NCBI GenBank assembly: GCA_021234155.1
Contig: JAJEKV010000054.1
Coordinates: forward strand, 4,575,962 to 4,639,961
Source of the DNA: Isoetes taiwanensis
Taxonomy: Eukaryota; Streptophyta; Lycopodiopsida; Isoetales; Isoetaceae
Direction: 5' to 3'
DNA length: 64,000 bases
A program made the translations under genes and the position numbers. The notes under the pieces are model-generated. The model worked only from the letters and a program-made list of their open reading frames with translations. It was not told the origin of the DNA and searched no databases. Every line of letters begins with the position of its first letter. Within the stretch, counting starts at the first letter, position 1. Shown in pieces: positions 54,783 to 64,000 of this stretch.

Positions 54783-55003
54783 AGATGGCACAGATGAAAG
54801 AAGACTATGTCATTGAACTAAATCTAGGTGACTTTTATGGATGGTGGATGAGCACCTTTGGTAACTCACCAGCCTTTGTGTCGAGAGATGCTATATTGGA
54901 GGTCCTTTTGGATTTATTTCGTAATTTATATTATTCACAAAAATATCATCCTAGTGCTGATGAAGCATCTTCAGTTATAGATGATGTTAAATGTGATGTT
55001 TAA
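54783..55003 (+). CDS. Possible terminal exon, about 73 aa
   Basis: Follows a good acceptor (TTTGACTTGTGCAG). Reads MAQMKEDYVIELNLGDFYGW, WMSTFGNSPAFVSRDAILEV, LLDLFRNLYYSQKYHPSADE and stops at TAA. Composition is protein-like (Trp, Tyr, Phe dispersed). The start at the ATG just after the acceptor is arbitrary and the true exon may be longer at its 5' side. Family unknown. Confidence 0.4.
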
Positions 55004-57089
55004 TGTATTGTGAACACGTAAACCTTCAATAACAAAAAGTAATGATCAACGATGTTAAAATAAAAGACTAAACTAAATAAATATTGTACTGCATAATTTC
55101 TGAATAAAGGTGAGAACTGCACAAGTTTTGAACGAAATAAATGTTCGCGTTCTTATAATAATTTGTATGTTAATCTTATTATTATATTTCATAGTACATT
55201 AATCCATGGTAGTCATATGGGCGCAAAACAGATGGCAATTGTGCAGATTCGACTCCTGCATGTTTTTTTACAGCAGGTTGGAGGAGAGAAATGTTCGCGA
55301 AAATTGGAAAACTAGGTTCAAACCTGGTTTTTTTTTTCGGGTTGCCCCTAAGGGAGCAAACCCTCGTCCATGTGGGGTTTTGGCATATTCCATATATATG
55401 CCAATATATTCTAAAATATGCCAATAACTGCTCCAAACTCATTATTGGCTGTAAATTGGCGGTCTTGGTGGGCAGCCATTCCGAAAACCGGCTAACCGGT
55501 GTTCTGGCAATGGTGGCTCAGGCCGTAGCTCGAGCAATGCAGGGAGAGGCCAGTATGAGCAGCTTATTCTATCAGTTCTAGTTTGAATCTGCATTGCAAA
55601 TTGTTGAAGGAACGAAGAAACAAGGCTCGGAAACAGGAAGAGGCTATTGCAGGCAATTACTCGGAGATGGAGCTAGATCGGAAGGAGCAAGATGGGCTTT
55701 AGAACCTACATCCCAAGGGAATCTTAAAATTACTTTTCTGGCACAGCAGTTCTGCTTATGATGCCTTGTTTAGCTGTGCTTCTAACCAGGTGCTTGTTGG
55801 ACTTGATTTTCTTTGCGTTTTAAGCTTGATTTAGCTCGCTTTAGTTCTTGCATTTGGATTGAGATTTCGTATACCATTCACAAGTATGAATACAACGCAT
55901 CGATTACCACATTCTGTCGCTCAGGCCCTTTCTATGCTCCCTTGCAAGGGCTACGAAACCAGGATTTGTCTTAACTGCATTCTATTCGCAGGCCTCTGCA
56001 AAGGCAGGACGAATGTGATAGTCTATCCAGCCGCATGCATATGGCAAAAAATATTAGGGCCAATATCTCTTCTTTAAGTTTACATGGAGCTGTAGCCGAT
56101 TATGCAGAAAAAAAAAGATATGGTGTCTGCTTGTTGGCGGATCTTGGACAGCGAAAATAGGATATTGAGACACGATTTGATTTAATATGCAGTCTACAAA
56201 AAAAGATACAGGGTGTTTGAAACAAGGCATGATTTTATTACTCAGATTCGATCCCTGATACGGATGCTGGCAGGTCGATCTGATATAAGAAAATCCAAGC
56301 TACGTCACTACGACCAGTTGTGGTAAATACATAGGTCTTTTGCTAAGATTCGAACCATAAGATTTTTTTTCTATTAAATGATATCTAGAGAGGTAAATAG
56401 GTAATTGACATTGATTTGGTAATGCTTTTCTTGGCAGAGGGTGGCACAAACGAATTCTGTTGGGGACTTAAGCATGGCTATATTCTATGGGGTAAATTTA
56501 TCTGGAGATTAAATCTCGTAATGTCAAATTGCAGCTTTAACACGGTGGACAAAATCTAAGGTTAGATCCAATATTTTAGATTTTATGGATTGAATAATCT
56601 TGCATTGGTTTTTGTAAGACAGGACTTATACTTCTATATGGATTCAATCCATATTTCATATACTACCGTAGAGTACCAGACTAGCAGCGTTTTTAAAAAA
56701 AGTCAGTCTGGAATAATGCTCGATAACAAGCTAGCTTCATATAGAAGAGTTTATCTTACTGCACGGGCATATGCAGCCAGATTTTTTGGCAAGCAAACAC
56801 ACTAATCTAAGTACTCTGAATACATATTGACTTAGAAATAGGCTCGTCCATCATGACTGTTCGCCAGATTGTTAGCATTTTGCTTTGCTTTACTTGCACA
56901 AAATAAATTGTTGATGGAAATTATTCATACCCTATAAACCTCATAAAATCGAGCTGGATTACATGTTTATTCTTTATCCAGCAAATGAAGGCTTTGTCCA
57001 TCTTTGGAAACAAAAGTTAAGGAAATGTTAAAAACAATCTAGTATATGTGCTAAAATTGTGCCTTTTGAGCATATTGCTACAGATTTAA
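55004..57089. other. No gene recognised
   Basis: AT-rich. No ORF with recognisable domain or splice support. Confidence 0.4.
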
Positions 57090-57215
57090 TACACCTTGTT
57101 TTGGACATAGACTATTTAAAACACAAGGCTTGTTTCTTCTTTGAAGAGAAGGTATCCTATACACCTTGTTTTGGACATGGACTATTTAAAACACAAGGTT
57201 TGTTTCTAAGGTACC
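57090..57215. repeat. 70-bp tandem duplication
   Basis: ACACCTTGTTTTGGACAT and ACTATTTAAAACACAAGG occur twice (from 57090 and from 57160). Confidence 0.85.
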
Positions 57216-58078
57216 CTCTTCTTTTCAAGACAAAGTTTAATGTTGTTAAACTTAGATAATATGGGCAAATATTGAAGCCTAAAACAATTGATACATATTT
57301 GGTGCACGTTTGAAGCGTAAAATTGATAATACAGTGTTCCTTGCTCTTATTCAGGTATGGCTTTCCTTTGATATGAAGAGTTTTTACATTTTTAAGGCTT
57401 CAATATGGCTTTGGCATTCCATGCTGCTGTGCCAAGAATAGGTGTGATTCAAATAGAGAAAGCATGAATAAATGGTGCTATGCTTAAATGATCAACAGGG
57501 ACCTGCCTGGCCCCTTTTGCAGGGGCCTGCTTATTTGGTACGTCAAGAACCTCTGGGCTGTTTAAAACTAGAAGAATGTTTTGGCAAAAGCAAAATAAAC
57601 AAAGCTCTCTATATCAGGTTTGACTAGAATTGTGTGTTTTCTTGGCTTTGAAGCAGTTTTGTGCCGTGTAAGTTAATTAATTTGAGCATTATTTCTTGAA
57701 ATAAAACTTTAGAGTATAATGGATTAACTTTTATGGCATAAAACATAGAAATGAGATACGCTGTGTTTGATGAACGGTTTTGCTATGTTTGATGCACAAA
57801 ACCTAGTTTATGCCTACATTGTTTTTATGATTACTTGATTTCATAGCATCATCTACGATGCCATTGTGCTTTCAAACAATATTGTGCTTTGAAAATGTAA
57901 CAGAGTGACATAGGATGATTTTAAATCAGGTCTTGCAAAACTCGAGTGGGCCTAGTGCTTTTTACTACTTGGATAATGGAGCTTCAAATATTTTGGAGTG
58001 CGACTCAAAAGGTTATTGCAGTCTATTTGTTTTAAGAACATGAACCTGCGGATCATGCTCTAAATATAATAGATAAAA
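57216..58078. other. No gene recognised
   Basis: AT-rich. Nothing supported. Confidence 0.4.
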
Positions 58079-58091
58079 CTTACATAAACTT

Positions 58092-58868
58092 TGGGCCAGA
58101 ATTGCCAATGCTATTCCATTGCAGTTGTCTTCTCAAGTCAATCGCGTTTGGAAGTCGCATAGTAGACTTGATGCATCTCAGTTTGTAGCATCGGCTTATG
58201 GGCTCCTAGCGCTTCAGGACACGTTGCCGCCTTCGGATAAGTGGTCGCTTAAGCTTCTAGGGAGTAAGTGGCCCGCCATGTGGAAGTGGGCGTGGAATAC
58301 ATTGTCTCCTCCTAAAATCCGTACCCTTTTGTGGCAGATCTTGCACCGTAGCCTCAGGGTGAATGTCCAAGTCCACAGGTTCAAGCCTCAGGTAGCGGAA
58401 ACATGCCCTTTATGTGGGAGGCGACGTGAGACCATTGAGCACTGCTTTGTCCTATGTACAGAGGTAGGGGCAGCTTGGTCCTGGGTGAGAGCCCTCTTTG
58501 GGACTTCACTATGCAGTCAGAAGATTCTCTTGGGAGTCCTTCCTAGCAGGTGGGCAGTGGCCAAGCGGCAGACATTCCATTTATGCAGAGCTTGGCTTTT
58601 GTGGCTGATTTGGAAAAGACGAAGAGTGAAGGTCTTTCAGAATGCAGTGCTTAGCCCTTTTCGGTTGGTTCCGATCTTGAGGCATAAGTTGTGGCAGGCT
58701 TACCAAGTCTCAAGCTTGTCTGGCACAGTTAAGCGGGAAATTTGGTCAACATTCCTACAGATTGTGGATCATGATGGGCGCTTCATTTCTTAGCACCACA
58801 CTTATCATTGTACTTGATCGCATTCTAGTGGTTTAATATATTCTTATATTCTTCAAAAAAAAAAAAAA
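58092..58868 (+). mobile_element. 5'-truncated L1-like LINE insertion
   Basis: A 777-bp insertion with poly(A) at 58855-58868, flanked by a 13-bp duplication CTTACATAAACTT (58079-58091 and 58869-58881). Contains an open zf-RVT domain. The duplication is perfect, so the insertion is relatively young. Confidence 0.92.
58095..58793 (+). CDS. LINE C-terminal segment with zf-RVT
   Basis: Open from the insertion's 5' end to TAG. About 232 codons. Pre-zinc region WKWAWNTLSPPKIRTLLWQI, LHRSLRVNVQVHRF, then the zinc-binding pattern CPLCGRRRETIEHCFVLC and WSWVRALFG, then a basic C-terminus (IWKRRRVKVFQNAVLSPF). No start of its own because the element is 5'-truncated. Confidence 0.9.
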   Translation, partial: ARIANAIPLQLSSQVNRVWKSHSRLDASQFVASAYGLLALQDTLPPSDKWSLKLLGSKWPAMWKWAWNTLSPPKIRTLLWQILHRSLRVNVQVHRFKPQVAETCPLCGRRRETIEHCFVLCTEVGAAWSWVRALFGTSLCSQKILLGVLPSRWAVAKRQTFHLCRAWLLWLIWKRRRVKVFQNAVLSPFRLVPILRHKLWQAYQVSSLSGTVKREIWSTFLQIVDHDGRFIS

Positions 58869-58881
58869 CTTACATAAACTT

Positions 58882-61800
58882 AGATATTATATGCTTATTA
58901 GAGGTCAAACACATATGCTGTTATGGCTTTCTACAATTTGGACAAAGGACAAGGATTGGGACTACTTGGACAGATGACAAGGCTTGGGACTACGTATCCC
59001 ATTGAAGGTGTAAAACAAAGAATTGCTTAACACTAGAGTTGTCCCATGATGGACAAAAAATGGTCCATTTGCAGTGTTCACTTTAAAATTCGTATAAAAT
59101 CAACGGCACAAAATCTATTCGAATCCTTTCTAGGAGTTCATATATGGCAGTCATGCTCTACTAGAAAAATATCTAAAATATATACACCTCTTTCTTGTAA
59201 GTTATACTCTAACAAACTCAGGGGGGTCAAGTACCAAAAGACTCATGTTTAAATAAAGTCAAACTGTTTCAACAAAAAGATTTTTTCAATTTTTTTGATC
59301 ACCATGATATTTTTCTACACGAGATAAGGAAAAAGACACAAAAAGCCACATGTCAATCCGAAGCCTGTGAAGAAAGATAGGGCTATTCAAACATGACATG
59401 GTTAAAACTGCTTTCTGCCTCCTCAGAACCAATTATAGTTCCCAGAAGGCAGTTGTAGTTTAAATACAACAACTTTTACAAGGAAATGCATTTTGAGCTA
59501 ATATTTGATATATAAGCAATTGACAAGTTCCTCCATCCCATAAAAATATTGGCTGGCCTTGAATTTGATATTTTTTATCTCAAATTTAGGGAACTTGTAA
59601 TAATGATTAATATTTCCGCATATAGAGCAAAAATTACTCTATGATGTCCTCCAAAAAATCATAGTATAAAAGTTCAAAATGGTATGAAACCAATGCAAAA
59701 ACAAGTTCATTAAAAACGCAAAAGACATGGCCACAAGAAATCAAGAAAGGTTTCTGTACCTGAGCCCATTACTGGTTCATAGGTCCATTAAAAATAAATA
59801 ACTTACTTATGTTAATCGATCTCAAGTTGAATTTTGGAATATGAATAGCTTATGATTTATTTGAGTAATTGAAAATATTTGTTGAGCATAACCTTGAGAT
59901 TTGGATTTATCTTTACAACATTAACTTCAAATATGTCTTCTATGTTTATTCTAGATTTATGCCTCGAGATGTGACTTTGAAAGTCACACTCTCAAAATGT
60001 CCCATGTTATAAAATCAATGCAAAAAAGCTCAAAGAAAAATATGAAAGTTTATGACCATAAAAAGTCAAGTTAAACTGCTATATGCAGTTCCACTCCAGA
60101 CCATTATTGGTCCACAGGACTGGAAGTTTAAAAATTAATAGAGGCAATATCTTAATCATTTTTTATCCCAACTTTGGAATAGAGATTATGTGTACAGTTC
60201 TCTATAGGATAAAATTGGTTGGTTAGACGAGCTTGCATAATTTGAGGGCAATGTTTAAGCACAAACAACTGTGAATTTATGGGGTACTTATTCACCAATT
60301 GAATCTACATGGACTTCCACTCACACCTTTCAAAAATTATATTATTAAGTGTAGGAAACCATGGTATTATTATAGGGACAAAATGGATAGGGCTAGAGAT
60401 ATGCTCTATACAATTGGTCTAGTCTATACAATTGGTCTAGTTATGGACCATAAATGGTCCATGCTTAATTATATTCGTATCTTCCAAATAATATGTTATT
60501 TCAATATGAAAATTGAGAGTTATATTGCAAAGGAAGGCCTGCATTCACGAAAAATATAGTGTATATGAAAGATGACCTACATGTAACATTATCCTACTAA
60601 AACTCCAACAGCAATAGATATACCAGTTTTATACTATAAGAAATAACTACGTTTCTCCGTATTTTTTTGCAAGAAGGCCACACAACCTACATGATGGACT
60701 TATATATATGTCCCTTGTCATATTATTGAACCATTTGGAAGGTTTATTTGGAGAAATGTAGCATGTCCTCTACAAAGCTGAGAAAGACGCATCAAAGATC
60801 ATGTGGTCTAATTTTCAAAGTTAAACTTCAAGATCTTCACTTCATTCATCAATAAACATCATTAGCTATCTAAATGCTCAGTTTTGGCCTATAATTTTGG
60901 AATTAACTCAAAATTTTAACCTCTAATGTGTTAATCCTGTGGCTATACATCATCTTTAAATCTAGTTAATTGCATGGTTAAACTCTAATTACACTATATG
61001 CAAGCTGATAGGGTACTTTTCTATGTAGATATAAGTAGAATGCATCATTCATTACCCTCATGATACTTATAGATGGTGATTTTGGAGGATTTTAACATAT
61101 AATTTTGTCCAAAATTATGTATAAGAAATTCTCTATTAAATTTGAAAGTTGATATAACCTATGAACACTCCAAAAAACATCATAGTTAACAACTCATGGC
61201 CACAAGAATTAAGCCAAAACTTGTAATAACAAGAGAGAAATAATTCCTAAACCGTAAGCAGCATTTTTTTAACAAAATGAGGTTTGCCGGCTTTCACGGA
61301 TGTTAGATGATAGCAATGAAAGCTAAAAATATACAAATCAATGTCTCCTATCATAGATAGACAAGCACTTCCAATTTTAAGAAGGTTTAGAGGTCTGCTT
61401 ATGGTAGAAAAACTCAAGAATGCAGTTCTGGACTGTTTGCAGAAACTGCCAAATTCTCTAAAATTTGGACAATCGCCACAACATATAAGTGAGTTCATTG
61501 GTCGTGAGATTCTCCAAGATCATTAAGAATCAAGTAAAGATTGATGTGGCAGTATGTTCTATAGTTTTTGTAGACCTTTATGCAATATGAATTTTGCTAC
61601 TTATATTTTATGCTTTCTTATAGCAATAGTAAAATATAATTAAAGTAGTTGCAAAATATATTTCAATGTTCTTGAGTTTATCAATCTTGTTAATTTGGGA
61701 TTTTCCGGTTTGGTGAAAAAGTTTTTTGGAATTTTTTCTTATGCGATTTCCTAAGATTATTGACATTTTGGTCGCCGGCAAAAAGTTTCGGTTATCCAAA

Positions 61801-62150
61801 AATCGCTAATTTTTTTTTAATGATTTCGATGTGTAGGTGGGATTGGAAATAAGGCATCGTTTTCGGAAAACGGTGGCCGGATAGGAGTTTTTCCAAAGGA
61901 TGGATTATTTTCTTGCAGCTCGAAACGGATAGTAGCGGGTCTCCCGCAGTGCCAGAATGTGAGCTCATCTTCCTTTCCCCTACAAAACAGAAGTTGGGAT
62001 GCATTTTCGCCTATTACTGAAGAAATTTGAAGCAGAAGGTACCGGATTTGAAGCATCTGAAGCTTAAGGTCGGTGGCTATGGTAGCCCGCCCCAACCCTT
62101 GCTATGTTATTCGCTCCTATTCTGACCATGTTCAGGAATTTTTATTGTGA
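58882..62150. other. AT-rich degenerate repeat region
   Basis: Recurring motifs (GGCCACAAGAA, CATTATTGGTCCA/GGTCCAT, TTTTGGAATA) at 59.0, 59.7, 60.1 and 61.2 kb suggest old diverged copies of one repeat. A short tandem duplication TCTATACAATTGGTCTAG lies at 60402-60438. No gene. Confidence 0.4.
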
Positions 62151-62159
62151 TTTACAGAC

Positions 62160-62260
62160 GGATGGATGCAGCATCTGCCGAAAGCTTCGCCATAGCCAGA
62201 AACCGTCGCCATAGCTAGGAAATGGGCAATCTAGAGAAACCGTGGCTATAGCCAGAAAGA
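62160..62260. repeat. CGCCATAGC short repeats
   Basis: CGCCATAGCCAGAAACCG, CGCCATAGCTAGGAA and GGCTATAGCCAGAAAG form imperfect direct and inverted repeats. The motif also occurs in the MULE-like element near 24.4-24.5 kb. Confidence 0.5.
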
Positions 62261-64000
62261 AGGTAACAGAAACAGTATAACATATTGATTTGCAAAAGAG
62301 CATTGATTCTTAGCAGAATAATCGAGTCTGCAGAAGTAGAGCCTTTGGAAGAACCTCTTTGAAGCAGACAAGCAGAAGATGTGAGATACTGTTAAAGAGA
62401 AGCAGAAACTGGTCACCAGAAGTGTTGGTTCACTAGGTAAGCAGAATCCTCAAGCCGACTTCCATTCTGTGCTGGAGGGATAGGAACTTACGAAACATTC
62501 TTCGCAACATCTTTATTCCATAGAAGTAAATGCTCGGAATCATCTGGAGGAGCAAAGATTAAGGTTATGTTGATCATTTAGCGCTAGGATAGACTCATAA
62601 CAAAAGGCTTACTCTCAGAAGCTTGAAGAGCTTTTTGATTTTCTTGAACTTTTTTAAGGCAGGAAGGCAGATGAATGATTAGTAGCAGACAAGGAAAGAA
62701 TCTGATGACAAATAAAAGGGAGAATGTCTTCATCCACAATATTAGCCTGTTTTGGGTTGCCTACAAGGGTAAGCTATTTAATCTTCTACTTAGCTTTGGT
62801 CTCTGTTGTGCTTCTTTGCAGGATTTGTGTTCATTTTGGATCACCATCAAACTTGCAGACTAAATCTTGAGATGTCAGAGTACAGTGATTGATTCTTGCA
62901 TGTTCTTTTATTTTTCATCCATGCATTATGGTTTGTTTATGATCAGTCACTCTTAGAGTGCCTTTTCAAGATTTGTGCATGCATGGCTCAAACAAAATCA
63001 TGGCAGCCACGGCATTCTGCAGGGCTTGATTCGTGAATCTGCAGAGTTTGGTTTGTGATTGAGTAGCCAGTTGTTTTCTTTCATTGCAGAATATGGCTTT
63101 GGGATGGCAAAACCTCTTCTTGCGGATTTTGCTTTGTAGGACATGCCATCATGTATCTATGCTGCATACAAGGCTTCTCTCCAACTGAATTTGTTTTGTC
63201 GGAATAAATTCCCGATATTCCCAAAATCGGGAGAAATTTGTTTCGTATGATTTAGGTTCTGGATCTTCTTATCCGATAGCAACTGGATGCACGCCACGAT
63301 TGCTAAGTTCAAGATTTTTCGGCATGCAGGCTCATACATTGTGTTTGCGAAGTAATTGGAGCATTTGGGCTTGCTACAGAATGGATTTGAGTTTAGAGGT
63401 CTTCAGCAGGTAACCTTTCTTTCTCTATGAGCAAGCATAATTCAGTTTCCAATCCTCTGCCCTCACCTCTTCTGCAGATTATTCCACTATCTAGCCCGCC
63501 GCCCTATATAAGCTCGGATTTAGAAAAAAAATCCGCTCCTCTCCCGAGAAGCTATTTGAACACATTTTGCTCACAGGTGATGGGGATTTCATGTCAGAAT
63601 GGTCCCTGATTTGGCTCTAGAGACTACCCTGCAAAAGGAAATGTAAGCTATTGTGCTTGGAAATTTGATATTTGATCTCCTCATGGCCTATTTGTGACAG
63701 CTATTTTTTAAACAGATTGTGCTGATCATGGCATAGGAGCTACTCATTGCAAATAATCTGAAAGTGGTCCAGGTAATTGTTTATCATGTTTTTGCAGTCT
63801 TCTGTTCACATTTTGAATATTTTTATTGGTTGTTTTTGGACATAAATCATGCATGAAAATGGAAAGCAAAACATGATTGCTATTTTAATTAATTTATGAT
63901 GGGGTTGTTAAGCCAAATCAAGAATTTTGCCTACCTCTAATTTCTTTTATCTCATGAGAATCTGTTTTGATTGTGGTTGCAAGTTTCTTAGGCTTTAGAA
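62261..64000. other. No gene recognised
   Basis: Purine-rich then AT-rich. Short ORFs lack domains. Confidence 0.35.

Overview
The window is nuclear DNA of a land plant. The evidence is spliced GT-AG introns, a copia element primed from the methionine-initiator tRNA site used by plant copias, L1-like LINEs with zf-RVT domains, a plant-type Helitron terminus and a MIP1-zipper/DUF547 gene. The density of decayed transposons and the non-grass, non-GC-biased host gene suggest a large genome. A seed-free vascular plant (fern or lycophyte) is my guess at low confidence. Only one conventional host gene is complete: the 12-exon DUF547 gene at 39.5-43.9 kb (625 codons, all phases fit).

Layout. 0.5-2.7 kb: relic of a coiled-coil/RING-like gene. 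2.75-9.8 kb: the most unusual block. It holds an ORF that begins with residues 1-8 of histone H3, carries nuclear-localisation-like basic clusters and ends in a ParB-like domain. Downstream, in the same orientation, are phase-broken coding segments ending in a DNA-methyltransferase-like SAM-binding motif with an acidic tail. Next come two divergently oriented small paralogous genes and a further unknown gene on the minus strand. Tandem arrays of one short palindrome (arms AAATTGGGC/GCCCAATTT) lie before, inside and after this block. 10.3-12.8 kb: palindromic and direct repeats and a tRNA-derived SINE-like segment. 13.42-18.54 kb: a structurally complete but decayed minus-strand copia element with LTRs, PBS, PPT and a 5-bp target duplication. 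18.9-21.4 kb: a long inverted repeat whose left arm is split by a LINE. 22.57-24.87 kb: a Mutator-like nonautonomous element whose terminal repeats contain a roughly 30-bp palindrome array. 26.2-27.8 kb: two minus-strand LINE fragments. 28.8 kb: a Helitron 3' terminus. 29.7-32.8 kb: LINE fragments. 35.5-38.1 kb: hairpins and two MITE-like elements. 39.5-43.9 kb: the DUF547 gene. 44.1-52.1 kb: a decayed MULE-like element with a SWIM/MULE transposase relic, a convergent accessory ORF and GC-rich palindromic ends. 52.1-64 kb: AT-rich DNA with a few possible exons, tandem duplications and a clean 5'-truncated L1-like insertion with a 13-bp target duplication.

The main candidate for an undescribed system is the 2.75-9.8 kb block. 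A ParB-like protein that mimics the H3 tail lies between arrays of short palindromes and is linked to a methyltransferase-like module and small paralogous genes. This copy has phase breaks, so any functional version would have to exist elsewhere in the genome. I could run no homology search. Family names rest on motifs visible in the translated sequence.
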